Assembly (NCBI RefSeq): GCF_002742645.2
Contig: NZ_CP033875.1
Span: 4,070,001 to 4,134,000, forward strand
Reading direction: 5' to 3'
From: Caulobacter sp. FWC26
Lineage (GTDB): Bacteria; Pseudomonadota; Alphaproteobacteria; Caulobacterales; Caulobacteraceae
Length of the DNA stretch: 64,000 nt
Of this stretch, positions 20,373 to 29,538 are shown piece by piece. How positions within the stretch are numbered: the stretch's first letter is position 1; every line of letters starts with the position of its first letter. Under the pieces are notes generated by a model. That model did not search any database and was not told the DNA's origin. It saw only the letters and a program-made list of their open reading frames with translations. The translations under genes were made by a program, and so were the position numbers.

Positions 20373-22289
20373 TCAAGCGGCGTAGTCCTTGAAATTGGCG
20401 TCGTCTGAATCCGGTCCGCCTTGCGCCAGGTCCAGAGCGAAGCCCTTAACGCGCGCCTGCTGAGCGGAGACCGGAGTCCGGCTCGTCGACTTGCCGGCGA
20501 CAGCCTTGCGCGCGGGTCGGACCGTCGCCTTGGCGGGCGATCGCGCCATCGCGGAGGCGTTTTCGCCGTCTATGCGGAAGAAGGCGATGGAGGCGCGCAG
20601 TTCCTCGGCCTGGGCGGCCAGTTCCTCGGAGGTCGCCGACATCTCCTCGGACCCGGCGGCGTTCTGTTGCGTCACCTGGTCCAGTTGCTGCAGCGCCTCG
20701 TTGATCTGGGCGGCGCCGATATCCTGCTCGCGGCAGGCGGCGCTGATCTCGGCGACCAGCTCGGCGGTCTTGCGGATGTCCGGCACCAGCGAGGTCAACA
20801 TCTCGCCTGCCGCCTGAGCCGCCTTAACGGTGTCGCTGGACACGGCGCTGATCTCGGCGGCTGCGGTTTGACTCCGTTCGGCCAGCTTACGCACTTCCGA
20901 CGCAACGACGGCGAAGCCTCGGCCATGCTCACCGGCGCGAGCCGCCTCGACAGCCGCGTTCAGGGCCAGAAGGTCAGTCTGACGGGCGATTTCCTGGACG
21001 ATGGTGATCTTCTCGGCGATGACTCGCATGGCGTCGACGGCCTGAGCGACCGCCTTGCCCGAAGCCTCTGCATCTTGAGCCGATTGGCGGGCGATCTTCT
21101 CGGTCTGAGCGGCGTTATCGGCGTTCTGCTTGATGTTGGCGGCCATCTCCTCCATCGAGGCCGAAGCCTGTTCCGTCGAAGCAGCCTGTTCCGTCGCGCC
21201 CTGACTGAGCTGTTCCGAGACCGAGGACAGTTCTTGGCTTCCCTCGGATACATTTTCTGAGGCGGCGGAGGCGTCAGAGACCACGCCGCGCAGGCGGTCG
21301 ATCATCCGCTCAAGCGCCAGGCCCATCACGTCCTTGTCAGACAGGGGATTGGCTTCCACCGTCAGGTCGCCTTCCGAAACCTTGTCGGCCAGGGCTGCTG
21401 TCTGGCGAAGATTGGCCACCATGCCCCTCAAGGACTTGCTCAAGATATCCTTGTCCGAGAGCGGGGTGATCTCGACGCTGAGGTCGCCTGCGGCCACCTG
21501 GTCGGCCAAGGCGGCCGTAGCGCGGAGATTGGCGGTCATGCGATTAACGGTGTCGACCAGGTCCTTGATCTCGTCGTTGGTCGTGACGGTCACGGTCTGA
21601 TCCAGGTCCCCCTTGGCCACGGCGTCGGCCAGGTCGCCGATCTTGGCGAAGCCGCGCGAGATGGTCCGAGCGATCCAGACCGCCGCCCCGGCGGCCAGCA
21701 GCACCGAAAGACCGATCACGCCCATCAACATGTTGCGCGACCGGGCGTAGGTCCGGTCGCCTTCGGCGACGGCCTCGGCCAGAAGCTTCTGATTGACCTC
21801 CGTCAGCGCATCGACCGTCGTGATGATGCGACCGGTGATCTGTCGCTGCGTGGTCCGCATCACGGTGAGCGCCTGATCGCGGCGGCCCTCCATCAGGTCA
21901 CGCCGCATAGCCTCGTCGATTTCGGCGAACACCGCCCATTCGCTGGCCAAGGCTTCCCACTTCGGCTTGCCGCTGGGCGACGCATGGGACAGGCCCGCCT
22001 CCAACAGGGCGGTGACCTTCCGCTTGTTGTCTACGGCGCTGGTGTTTTGGCTCTTCAACTCCTCGGCGTCATCAGCCAGGGCCATGTTCTTCTCGGCGCG
22101 CATCACCTGCAACAGGGCCGTGCTCAAGCTCTGGCTGCGCTCCAGCTGAGCGACGGGGCCCTCGACCATAGCTTTCTGGCCGCGATCAAGGTCGCCGAGT
22201 TGTCGAACGCCGAACAGCGTGGCGGCGGCCATCATCAGAATGAGCGCCCCGAAGGTCAGGGCGAGTTTGAGCTTGATCGTCATGCGCAT
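20373..22289 (-). CDS. Methyl-accepting chemotaxis protein with three HAMP units
   Basis: Transmembrane chemoreceptor of 638 residues. TM1 is at about 8-28, a helical periplasmic domain (4HB-type) at about 30-185 and TM2 at about 188-208. It continues with three consecutive HAMP-like units (about 210-335); the second and third share LADxVxxGDLxVExxPLSDKD. The signalling domain tip contains [35 protein letters not shown]. The C-terminal linker is Ala/Arg-rich and ends in NFKDYAA. Ligand unknown. The upstream gap is AT-rich and has a 21-base palindrome at 22400. It is an orphan, with no che genes nearby. Confidence 0.93.
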   Translation of the reverse strand: MRMTIKLKLALTFGALILMMAAATLFGVRQLGDLDRGQKAMVEGPVAQLERSQSLSTALLQVMRAEKNMALADDAEELKSQNTSAVDNKRKVTALLEAGLSHASPSGKPKWEALASEWAVFAEIDEAMRRDLMEGRRDQALTVMRTTQRQITGRIITTVDALTEVNQKLLAEAVAEGDRTYARSRNMLMGVIGLSVLLAAGAAVWIARTISRGFAKIGDLADAVAKGDLDQTVTVTTNDEIKDLVDTVNRMTANLRATAALADQVAAGDLSVEITPLSDKDILSKSLRGMVANLRQTAALADKVSEGDLTVEANPLSDKDVMGLALERMIDRLRGVVSDASAASENVSEGSQELSSVSEQLSQGATEQAASTEQASASMEEMAANIKQNADNAAQTEKIARQSAQDAEASGKAVAQAVDAMRVIAEKITIVQEIARQTDLLALNAAVEAARAGEHGRGFAVVASEVRKLAERSQTAAAEISAVSSDTVKAAQAAGEMLTSLVPDIRKTAELVAEISAACREQDIGAAQINEALQQLDQVTQQNAAGSEEMSATSEELAAQAEELRASIAFFRIDGENASAMARSPAKATVRPARKAVAGKSTSRTPVSAQQARVKGFALDLAQGGPDSDDANFKDYAA

Positions 22290-22399
22290 GGGAGGCTCCG
22301 ACTCGTTTTAGCCCTAGGAGAAAGAAGAACAGAAAAGTGAACTCAAAAATCTCATTCGCTCTTCATTTGGACAAGTTTACAGGCACGTAGACAGACAGG

Positions 22400-22420
22400 A
22401 ATATTCAGAACCTGAATATT
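22400..22420. promoter_or_regulatory. Perfect palindrome upstream of the chemoreceptor gene
   Basis: AATATTCAG and CTGAATATT (9 bp each) around AAC, about 110 bases upstream of the chemoreceptor start. Shape and AT content suggest a repressor or activator operator. No known consensus was assigned. Confidence 0.5.
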
Positions 22421-22666
22421 TCTGGATACCTGGAAAATTAATACACGATCATATCTGCAGCGACATCATCCAAATCACTCAAGATGTACGGGAATTCGGG
22501 CTAGAGTCTTGCAGATAGTACTTCTTCAAACTCGATCGAGGACGGTTAACGGCCGGTGAATCGGTCAACTATCGAGATAGCGACATTCTGCCTCACCATC
22601 TTTGGGTGAAATCGCTTCTTCGTTGCGAGAACGGCGCGGCCGTCGCGTGCGGGCCGCGAAGGCACG

Positions 22667-22699
22667 AAAAAACCGCACGCCGACAAACGGCGTGCGGTT
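22667..22699 (-). terminator. Rho-independent terminator of the pho/pst cluster
   Basis: On the minus strand, a 12-bp stem AACCGCACGCCG/CGGCGTGCGGTT with a 5-base loop is followed by six T residues. It ends 59 bases after phoB and is the clearest intrinsic terminator in this half of the window. Confidence 0.92.
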
Positions 22700-22757
22700 A
22701 AGCCCAAAGGCCTGGGTTCACAGCGTTTCGGTGAGGCGGACCCCGGCCCGCCTTGGC

Positions 22758-23450
22758 TTACGCTGCGTCCATATCCAGCGAGTAGCCCGCCGATCGGACG
22801 GTTCGGATCGGATCCGCGTCGGTCGTTCCGTTCAGCGCCTTGCGCAGGCGGCCGATGTGGACGTCGACCGTGCGGGCCTCGACATAGACGTCCGAGCCCC
22901 AGACGGCGTCCAGCAGTTGCTCGCGGCTGAAGACCCGGCCAGGGTGCTGCATCAGATAGTCCAGCAGGCGAAACTCGGTCGGGCCGAGGTGGATTTCCTT
23001 GCCGCTGCGCTTCACACGGTGGGCGACCCGGTCGATGATGATGTCCCCGACCGTGATGCGGTCATCGGCCAGACCGGGACGGATCCGGCGCAGCACGGCG
23101 CGAACGCGGGCCGTCAGTTCGACCATCGAGAACGGCTTGACCACATAGTCGTCGGCGCCGGTGTCGAGACCCCGGATGCGATCGGTTTCCTCGCCGCGCG
23201 CCGTCAGCATGATGATCGGCACGTTGCGCGTCTCGGCGCGGCCGCGCAGGCGACGGCAGACCTCGATGCCCGAGACCTTGGGCAGCATCCAGTCGAGGAT
23301 CACCAGGTCCGGCGCGCGCTCGTTGGCCATGATCAGGGCTTCCTCGCCGTCGCCGGCGACGCCGACCCGGTAGCCCTCCTTGTCGAGGTTGTAGTGCAGC
23401 AGGGTGGCCAGGGCGTCTTCGTCTTCGACCACCAGAACGTAGGGAGTCAT
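22758..23450 (-). CDS. phoB: Phosphate regulon response regulator
   Basis: OmpR/PhoB-type transcription factor of 230 residues activated by PhoR under phosphate limitation. The receiver domain (about 1-120) has VVEDED near residue 7, phospho-acceptor Asp in LVILDWMLP near 53 and VKPFS near 105. The winged-helix DNA-binding domain (about 135-230) contains GPTEFRLLDYLMQHPGRVFS and EARTVDVHIGRLRKAL. The ATG at 23450 gives the standard PhoB N-terminus; the frame is open further upstream but inside phoU. Last gene of the pst-phoU-phoB unit, 20 bases after phoU. Confidence 0.97.
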   Translation of the reverse strand: MTPYVLVVEDEDALATLLHYNLDKEGYRVGVAGDGEEALIMANERAPDLVILDWMLPKVSGIEVCRRLRGRAETRNVPIIMLTARGEETDRIRGLDTGADDYVVKPFSMVELTARVRAVLRRIRPGLADDRITVGDIIIDRVAHRVKRSGKEIHLGPTEFRLLDYLMQHPGRVFSREQLLDAVWGSDVYVEARTVDVHIGRLRKALNGTTDADPIRTVRSAGYSLDMDAA

Positions 23451-23470
23451 TTCAGCCGCCTCTTTCGGAG

Positions 23471-24163
23471 CTAGTGCGACAGCACATCGAGCTTGGGACG
23501 CTGCGAGGTCAGTTCCTCGCCCGTCAGCTCGAAATGAATGATTTCGGCGATGTTGGTGGCGTGGTCGCCGATCCGCTCGAGATTCTTGGCCACGAACAGC
23601 AGATGCGTGCACGCGTTGATGGTTCGCGGATCGCCCATCATGTAGGTGAGCAGTTCGCGGAAGATGGCGTTGTAGTGCTCGTCGACCTCTTCGTCGCGGC
23701 TCCAGACGCCGATGGCGCGCTGAAGGTCCGAGGTCGTGTAGGCGTCCAGCACGTCCTTCAGACGCCCCTGGACCAGCTTGCCCATACGCTCGATCGAGCG
23801 CGTCAGGGCGCTCATCGGGTCGGCCTCGGTCAGGATAAGGGCCCGCTTGCCGATGTTCTTGGCCATGTCGCCGCAGCGCTCCAGGCTCATCGAAATCTTC
23901 AGCGCGGCCACAGCGTGACGCAGATCCACCGCCATGGGTTGACGCAGTGCGATCAGGCGGAAGGCCTTGCGCTCGATTTCGGACTGCAGCGTGTCCAGAC
24001 GCTCGTCGCCGGCCACGACCGCCTGGGCCAGGGGACCATCGCGGCGGGCGATGGCGGCGATGCAGTCGGCGACCTGGCTCTCGGCGATGCCGCCCATGCG
24101 GGTGACTTCGGCGGTCAGGTGGGCCAGCTCTTCGCCGTACGATTTGACGGTATGTTCGGTCAT
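23471..24163 (-). CDS. phoU: Phosphate transport regulator
   Basis: PhoU links the Pst transporter to PhoR and keeps the Pho regulon off when phosphate is plentiful. The 230-residue protein has the two three-helix PhoU repeats, with metal-contact segments ERCGDMAKNI near residue 95 and ERIGDHATNIAE near 196. It lies 21 bases after pstB. Confidence 0.97.
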   Translation of the reverse strand: MTEHTVKSYGEELAHLTAEVTRMGGIAESQVADCIAAIARRDGPLAQAVVAGDERLDTLQSEIERKAFRLIALRQPMAVDLRHAVAALKISMSLERCGDMAKNIGKRALILTEADPMSALTRSIERMGKLVQGRLKDVLDAYTTSDLQRAIGVWSRDEEVDEHYNAIFRELLTYMMGDPRTINACTHLLFVAKNLERIGDHATNIAEIIHFELTGEELTSQRPKLDVLSH

Positions 24164-24184
24164 GTCAGCTTCCTCCGGTTCCGC

Positions 24185-25069
24185 TTAGCCGAAGCGGCCG
24201 GTGATGTAGTCCTGGGTGCGGCTGTCGCGAGGATTGGTGAACATCTCCTCGGTCGGGCCGCTCTCGACCAGCTTACCGAGGTGGAAGAACGCCGTGCGCT
24301 GCGAGACGCGGGCGGCCTGGGCCATCGAGTGCGTCACGATGACGATGCAGAACTGGCTGCGCAGTTCGTCGATCAGTTCCTCGATCTTGGCGGTGGCGAT
24401 CGGGTCGAGAGCCGAGCACGGCTCGTCCATCAGGATCACTTCGGGCGAAACGGCGATGGCCCGGGCGATGACCAGACGCTGCTGCTGGCCGCCGGACAGG
24501 CCGGTGCCGGGCTGGTGCAGGCGATCGGCGACCTCGTTCCAAAGACCAGCCTTCTTGAGGCTGCTCTCGACGATCGCTTCCAGTTCAGCCTTGCCAGTGG
24601 CGAGGCCGTGGATGCGGGGACCATAGGCGACGTTCTCGAAGATCGTCTTCGGGAAGGGGTTGGGCTTCTGGAACACCATGCCGACGCGCGAGCGCAGCAC
24701 CACCGGGTCGACGCTCTTGGCGTTGACGTCGGCGCCGTCAATCTGGATCGAGCCTTCGACGCGCGCGCTGGGGATCGTGTCGTTCATACGGTTGATGCAG
24801 CGCAAGAAGGTCGACTTGCCGCAGCCCGACGGGCCGATGAAGGCGGTGACCGATTTGCCGGGGACATCGAGATCGACGTCAAAGAGCGCCTGCTTCTCGC
24901 CGTAGAAGACCTTGACGCCACGCGCCTTGATCTTGGGCTCGGCGGTCGCCGGGGCGGAGCTCGGGGCGGTGTTGATCACCGACGCGCGGGAGGAATCGTC
25001 GGGGCTTTGGACGGTCATGGCGTGTCCCTGGAGGAGGGGCGAAGCAAGGGGATTCAGGATCGAGGTCAT
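24185..25069 (-). CDS. pstB: Phosphate ABC transporter ATPase
   Basis: Cytosolic ATPase of the high-affinity phosphate importer. Walker [10 protein letters not shown] is near residue 81, signature LSGGQQQRL near 194 and Walker [11 protein letters not shown] near 217. At 294 residues it carries about 45 extra N-terminal residues rich in Ser/Pro/Ala compared with E. coli PstB. The first ATG has AGGAG overlapping the pstA stop; a second in-frame ATG 16 codons later also has a purine-rich stretch, so the shorter form is possible. Confidence 0.96.
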   Translation of the reverse strand: MTSILNPLASPLLQGHAMTVQSPDDSSRASVINTAPSSAPATAEPKIKARGVKVFYGEKQALFDVDLDVPGKSVTAFIGPSGCGKSTFLRCINRMNDTIPSARVEGSIQIDGADVNAKSVDPVVLRSRVGMVFQKPNPFPKTIFENVAYGPRIHGLATGKAELEAIVESSLKKAGLWNEVADRLHQPGTGLSGGQQQRLVIARAIAVSPEVILMDEPCSALDPIATAKIEELIDELRSQFCIVIVTHSMAQAARVSQRTAFFHLGKLVESGPTEEMFTNPRDSRTQDYITGRFG

Positions 25070-25077
25070 GAGCGCTC

Positions 25078-26373
25078 CTACCAGCGGCGTTCGAAGCGGC
25101 GGCGCAGGATCACGGCGGCCGCGTTCATGACGATCATGAAGACGAGAAGAACGATGATGGCCGCAGCGGTGCGCTCATGGAAGGCGCGCTCGGAAGCGTT
25201 CTCCCAGATGAACACCTGTACGGGCAGCACGGTGGCCGCGCCGGTCAGGCCTTCCGGCACGCCAGGTACGAACGAAACCATGCCGATCATCAGCAGCGGC
25301 GCCGTTTCGCCAAGCGCATGCGCCAGCGACAGGATAGCGCCGGTCATCACGCCGGGCATGGCCAGCGGCAGAACGTGGTGGAAGACGGTCTGGGTCTTGG
25401 ACGCGCCAACGCCCAGAGCAGCCTCGCGGATCGAAGGCGGCACCGCCTTCAGGGCCGAGCGCGTGGCAATGATCACCGTCGGCAACGCCATCAGCGCCAG
25501 GACCAGACCGCCCACCAGCGGCGAACCGCGCGGCACGTTCAGCCAGTTGATGAACAACGCCAAGCCCAGCAGGCCGTAGACGATCGAGGGCACGGCCGCG
25601 AGGTTGTTGATGTTGACCTCGATGATATCGGTCCAGCGGTTCTTCGGCGCGAACTCTTCCAGATAGACAGCGGCCAGGACACCCACAGGCACCGCAATCA
25701 GGGCGGTGATCAGCAGCATCATGGCCGAGCCGATCACCGCGCCGAGCACACCGGCCTGTTCGGGTTCGGTCGAGTCGGAGTGAGTGAAGAAGCCGAGATT
25801 GAAGCCCGACGTGATCGCGCCGTCCTTCTTGAGCCTATCCAGCCAGTCCAGTTGCTGATTGTCGAGCTTGCGATCGCCTTCGGCGGTCGAGCGCTTGATC
25901 TGCCCCTTGAAATAAAGATCGGCGTCGGCCTTCAGGGGGCCGGTGACCGTGACGGTTTGCCCGATCAGCTTTTGATCGGCCTTTAGCTTGTTCAGCAGCT
26001 GGAAGCCAAAATCGCGCGACACCAGATCCTGAACCTTGGACGAGATCGTGCCGTAGTCGTCATCCTGCAGGCCCAGCTTCTTCATCACCGCCTCGGCGAC
26101 GATGTAGTCGTAGTTGACGCCAGACAGGTCCGACGTGTCGATCCGGTCGGGATTCAGATAGACCGGCACCGACAGGGTGTGGGTCTCGAAGGTCGAGTAG
26201 CCCTGGCTGACGATCCGACCGACCAGCACCACCAGGAAGATCATCGCGACGACGATCGCGGCGACCCCTTGGGCCTTGAACAGGCGTTCGGCGCGGTGGC
26301 GCTTCTTCAGACGGGCTTCGGCGGCCGAGGGGGCCTGGCGCGGGGCGGCCGCGCCGAGGGTCGCGTCAGTCAT
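25078..26373 (-). CDS. pstA: Phosphate ABC transporter permease PstA
   Basis: Inner-membrane permease subunit. After a cytosolic N-terminus and one membrane span (about residues 35-57) there is a roughly 130-residue soluble insertion, then the permease core with the EAA-type loop [23 protein letters not shown]. The 431 residues far exceed E. coli PstA (about 296), the difference being the N-terminal part. The start overlaps the end of pstC by 8 bases. Confidence 0.95.
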   Translation of the reverse strand: MTDATLGAAAPRQAPSAAEARLKKRHRAERLFKAQGVAAIVVAMIFLVVLVGRIVSQGYSTFETHTLSVPVYLNPDRIDTSDLSGVNYDYIVAEAVMKKLGLQDDDYGTISSKVQDLVSRDFGFQLLNKLKADQKLIGQTVTVTGPLKADADLYFKGQIKRSTAEGDRKLDNQQLDWLDRLKKDGAITSGFNLGFFTHSDSTEPEQAGVLGAVIGSAMMLLITALIAVPVGVLAAVYLEEFAPKNRWTDIIEVNINNLAAVPSIVYGLLGLALFINWLNVPRGSPLVGGLVLALMALPTVIIATRSALKAVPPSIREAALGVGASKTQTVFHHVLPLAMPGVMTGAILSLAHALGETAPLLMIGMVSFVPGVPEGLTGAATVLPVQVFIWENASERAFHERTAAAIIVLLVFMIVMNAAAVILRRRFERRW

Positions 26374-27799
26374 ATTGTTCCCGGTACTTCTGGACGATGC
26401 GCAGGGCGATGATGTTCAGGCACAGCGTCACCACGAACAGGGTGAGGCCGAGACCGAACGCCGACAGAGTCTTGGGGCTGTCGAACTCCTGGTCGCCGGT
26501 GAGCAAGGTGACGATCTGCACGGTGACGGTGGTCACCGTATCGAGCGGATTAGCGGTCAGCTTGGCCTGCAGGCCCGCCGCCATGGTGACGATCATGGTC
26601 TCGCCGACGGCGCGGGAGATGGCCAGCAGCATCGCGGCCATGATGCCCGGCAGGGCGGCCGGCAGGACCACCTTCTTGACCGTCTCGGACTTGGTCGCGC
26701 CCATGGCGTAGCTGCCGTCGCGCAGGGACTGCGGCACCGCATTGATAATGTCGTCCGACAGCGAGGAGACGAACGGGATCAGCATGATGCCCATCACCAC
26801 ACCGGCGACGAGCGCCATCTGGTTCTGGACTTCCATCAGATAGGTGGCCACCGGACCGGGCGGCAGGGCCGCGCCGATGGCGTTGAAGCCGGCTCGGAAC
26901 AGCGGTCCCACGGTCAGGGCGGCGAAGAAGCCGTAGACGACGGTCGGCACGCCGGCCAACACCTCGAGCAGGGGCTTCACCACGCCGCGCACCGGGCGGC
27001 TTGCGTATTCCGAAAGATAGATCGCCGAATAGAGACCGACGGGCGCGGCCACCAGCATCGCGATCAGCATGATCAGGAAGGTGCCGGCGAACAGCGGCAC
27101 CGCCCCGAAGGCGCCCGACGAGGCGACCTGATCGGCGCGCATGGCGATCTGCGGGCTCCACTCGGTCCCGAAAAGGAACGACAGCGGGCTTACGCTCTGG
27201 AAGAAGCGCCAGCTTTCCCAGACCAGCGACAGAACGATGCCCAGCGTGGTCAGAACCGCCGCGACCGAGCAGGCGATCAGCAGGCTGCTCGTCCAGCCTT
27301 CGACGCGATTGCGGGCGCGGAATTCGGGATTGATGCGCGGGAAGGCCAGGAGGAAGCCCGCGAGGGCGAGAACACCCGCGCCGGCCAGCATGCCGGTGTT
27401 GACGACGGCCTCGATGCGCTTGGCCTCGGCGACCTTGGCGTCGAGGGCGACCTTCAGCTTACCCTCATAGGCGACTTCGGAGGGCGACTGCGCGGCCGCG
27501 ATCGCGCGGACATCGCTGTAGAACACCGCCTGACGGTCCGGCTCCAGCGCCTGGACGGCCGCCGGACGAGTCGACTGCAGGATCGCGTCCTCGACACGCC
27601 CTCCGGCCATGACGCCCAGCAAAAGCAGCAAGGCGGCGGGAACGCCGGCCCAAAGCGCGACATAGGTCCCGTAGTAGTTCGGCAAGGAATGGAGCACGCG
27701 GGGGTGGCCCGCGGCGGCGGTCGTGGCGCGCCGGCGGCCAGCCATGAAGGCTGCGCCGGAAAACAGCGCCAGGACGAGAAGCGAAAGCCAGGTCAGCAT
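26366..27799 (-). CDS. pstC: Phosphate ABC transporter permease PstC
   Basis: Inner-membrane permease subunit, 477 residues. Additional N-terminal spans plus a soluble stretch (about residues 1-190) precede the usual permease core with the loop SLRDGSYAMGATKSETVKKVVLP. First gene of pstCAB-phoU-phoB. A Pho box lies about 90 bases upstream. No phosphate-binding protein gene (pstS) is present in the cluster; in C. crescentus it lies elsewhere. Confidence 0.95.
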   Translation of the reverse strand: MLTWLSLLVLALFSGAAFMAGRRRATTAAAGHPRVLHSLPNYYGTYVALWAGVPAALLLLLGVMAGGRVEDAILQSTRPAAVQALEPDRQAVFYSDVRAIAAAQSPSEVAYEGKLKVALDAKVAEAKRIEAVVNTGMLAGAGVLALAGFLLAFPRINPEFRARNRVEGWTSSLLIACSVAAVLTTLGIVLSLVWESWRFFQSVSPLSFLFGTEWSPQIAMRADQVASSGAFGAVPLFAGTFLIMLIAMLVAAPVGLYSAIYLSEYASRPVRGVVKPLLEVLAGVPTVVYGFFAALTVGPLFRAGFNAIGAALPPGPVATYLMEVQNQMALVAGVVMGIMLIPFVSSLSDDIINAVPQSLRDGSYAMGATKSETVKKVVLPAALPGIMAAMLLAISRAVGETMIVTMAAGLQAKLTANPLDTVTTVTVQIVTLLTGDQEFDSPKTLSAFGLGLTLFVVTLCLNIIALRIVQKYREQYD

Positions 27800-27891
27800 G
27801 CGTGAGGCTAATCTTGCGCGAGTTGTCGAGCGCCACGCAGGATCGCGGGCCCTCCCCCCGGGCGTCTATGCCGGCCGGGCGCTGTGCTTAT

Positions 27892-27920
27892 GCGACAGTT
27901 GTATGACAGTTTGACGACAG
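27892..27920 (-). promoter_or_regulatory. Pho box (PhoB binding site) upstream of pstC
   Basis: On the minus strand three 7-base repeats CTGTCGT, CTGTCAT and CTGTCGC are spaced by 4 bases (CAAA, ACAA), giving the 11-base periodicity of PhoB half-sites. It lies between the phoR stop and the pstC start, oriented toward pstC. PhoB should therefore activate pstCAB-phoU-phoB. Confidence 0.93.
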
Positions 27921-27950
27921 CGACGGACGATAAGCCCGTCTTCAGCGGCG

Positions 27951-29363
27951 TCAGGCCTCGGTCGCCGCCGTCTTGAGGCTCGCCGCCCCCTCGGCCTTCG
28001 CCATGGGAAGGTAGACTCCGAAGGTCGCACCTTTCCCCTGCACGCTCTCGACGGTCAGACCGCCGCGATGCCGGTTCATGATGTGTTTGACGATGGCCAG
28101 ACCAAGGCCCGTACCTGACCGATCGCCGCTCTTCTGTCCCTCGACACGATAAAATCGCTCGGTCAGGCGGGGCAGGTGTTCGCGCGCCAGACCCGGTCCC
28201 CGATCGGTAACGCGCAGCACCGCGTAGCGCTCGGCCGGGTCGTGATCGGGCGTCAGAAGCGACATGCGCGAGGCGGCGGGATCACGGGCGGCGGCGGCGG
28301 CCTCGGCCGCAAGCCCTGGAAACACCTCGACCCGCACCACGCCATCCTGCGGCGTATACTTGATTGCGTTGTCGACGAGGTTCTGGACCACCTGAATAAT
28401 CTGGTCCCGGTCTCCGTCGACGACCGCGCCACCGCGGGGCGGCAGAACCGGATCGAACGTCACGCCCTTGTCGCGAGCCTGCGGCGCCAGGGCGTCGATG
28501 ACATCAATCGCGGCCATGGACAGGTCCACGCGCCCCGCCGGCGCGATGTGTTCGTTCAACTCGATGCGCGACAGGCTCATCAGGTCGTCGATCAGACGCG
28601 ACATCCGCTCGGCCTGAGCCAGCATGATGGCCAGGAACTTGTCGCGCGCGCCCGGGTCGTCCTTGGCGTGACCGCGCAAGGTTTCGATGAACCCCGACAA
28701 CGAGGCTAGCGGGGTGCGAAGCTCATGGCTGGCGTTGGCCAGAAAGTCGGCGCGCGTGCGCTCGCTTCGTCGAGCGTCGGTCTCGTCGCGCAGGGCCAGC
28801 AGCGCCAGCTTGGAGCGCCCCGCCGTCTCCTTCAGGGGGCGCGCGTAGGCCAGCCATGAGCGCCCCTGGGCGCCGCCCGTCTCGAACTCCACAACGCCCT
28901 CGATCGCACCGAACAGGGCCTCATCCACGGCCTCCAGGACGCGGGGGTGGCGCACGGCGGTGACCAGCAGCGCGCCTTGGTGTTGAATCTTGAACAGCTC
29001 ACGGGCGGCCGCGTTGGCGAACAGGAAGCGCCGCCCCGTGAGATCGTCGGCTTCCTCGGCCGCGATCACCATCAACGGATCGGGCAACCGGTCCAATATG
29101 GCGGCGAAAGGCGGCGTCGGCTCGCTCTTGGCGTCCGGCGCGGCGACAACCATCGCCGCGTGTCCGGAAGCCTCCGTTTCGCGGCGGCGGTTCAGGAAAA
29201 GGCTCAGGCCGGCCACCGCCAGCGCGGCGAACACGGCGGGGACGGGCTCAGCCAGACCGGTGACCGCAAGGCCCAGCAGGGCCGCCGGTCCAAGCCATAG
29301 CGACCAACGGCCGCTTGTGCGCGATCGCTGGGGGCCATCCAGGGGCAGGTTCGCCAGCGGCAT
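27951..29363 (-). CDS. phoR: Phosphate regulon sensor histidine kinase
   Basis: Membrane histidine kinase of 470 residues. Two hydrophobic segments lie near residues 23-60, with almost no periplasmic loop, as expected for a PhoR that senses via Pst/PhoU. A PAS-like region is at about 90-200, the HisKA motif FLANASHELRTPLASLSG near 213, and ATPase boxes NLVDNAIKYT near 328, DRGPGLAREHLPR near 388 and GTGLGLAIVKHI near 418. It is upstream of pstC on the same strand with a 151-base gap holding the Pho box. Confidence 0.95.
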   Translation of the reverse strand: MPLANLPLDGPQRSRTSGRWSLWLGPAALLGLAVTGLAEPVPAVFAALAVAGLSLFLNRRRETEASGHAAMVVAAPDAKSEPTPPFAAILDRLPDPLMVIAAEEADDLTGRRFLFANAAARELFKIQHQGALLVTAVRHPRVLEAVDEALFGAIEGVVEFETGGAQGRSWLAYARPLKETAGRSKLALLALRDETDARRSERTRADFLANASHELRTPLASLSGFIETLRGHAKDDPGARDKFLAIMLAQAERMSRLIDDLMSLSRIELNEHIAPAGRVDLSMAAIDVIDALAPQARDKGVTFDPVLPPRGGAVVDGDRDQIIQVVQNLVDNAIKYTPQDGVVRVEVFPGLAAEAAAAARDPAASRMSLLTPDHDPAERYAVLRVTDRGPGLAREHLPRLTERFYRVEGQKSGDRSGTGLGLAIVKHIMNRHRGGLTVESVQGKGATFGVYLPMAKAEGAASLKTAATEA

Positions 29364-29538
29364 GGTGGGGCTTCACCGATTCAAGTGAGAGGCGATTCGA
29401 CGAACCAGATATGGCGCCCCGCCAAGCCATGCGATAGACGATTGACGCCCTAGTGCGTGTCGCGAGCGGAACTCACCGCATTTTCGCCGCATCGTGACCC
29501 GAATTAGTGGCCCGGTTTCTATCGAGGTGTCGTTCGTA

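Larger units (their letters stand above)
22290..22757. other. 468-base gene-free region between the chemoreceptor and phoB genes
   Basis: The left 250 bases are unusually AT-rich for this genome and should hold the chemoreceptor promoter. A 21-base palindrome sits at 22400-22420. The phoB terminator is at the right end. No short coding frame with a convincing ribosome binding site was seen. Confidence 0.6.

Noticed and set aside
23474..25579. Frame of 701 codons opposite phoU-pstB-pstA
   Set aside because: It spans three well-recognised genes on the other strand and has no family similarity.
26276..27805. 509-codon frame opposite pstC
   Set aside because: Shadow of pstC; composition is Arg/Gly/Gln-rich without structure.
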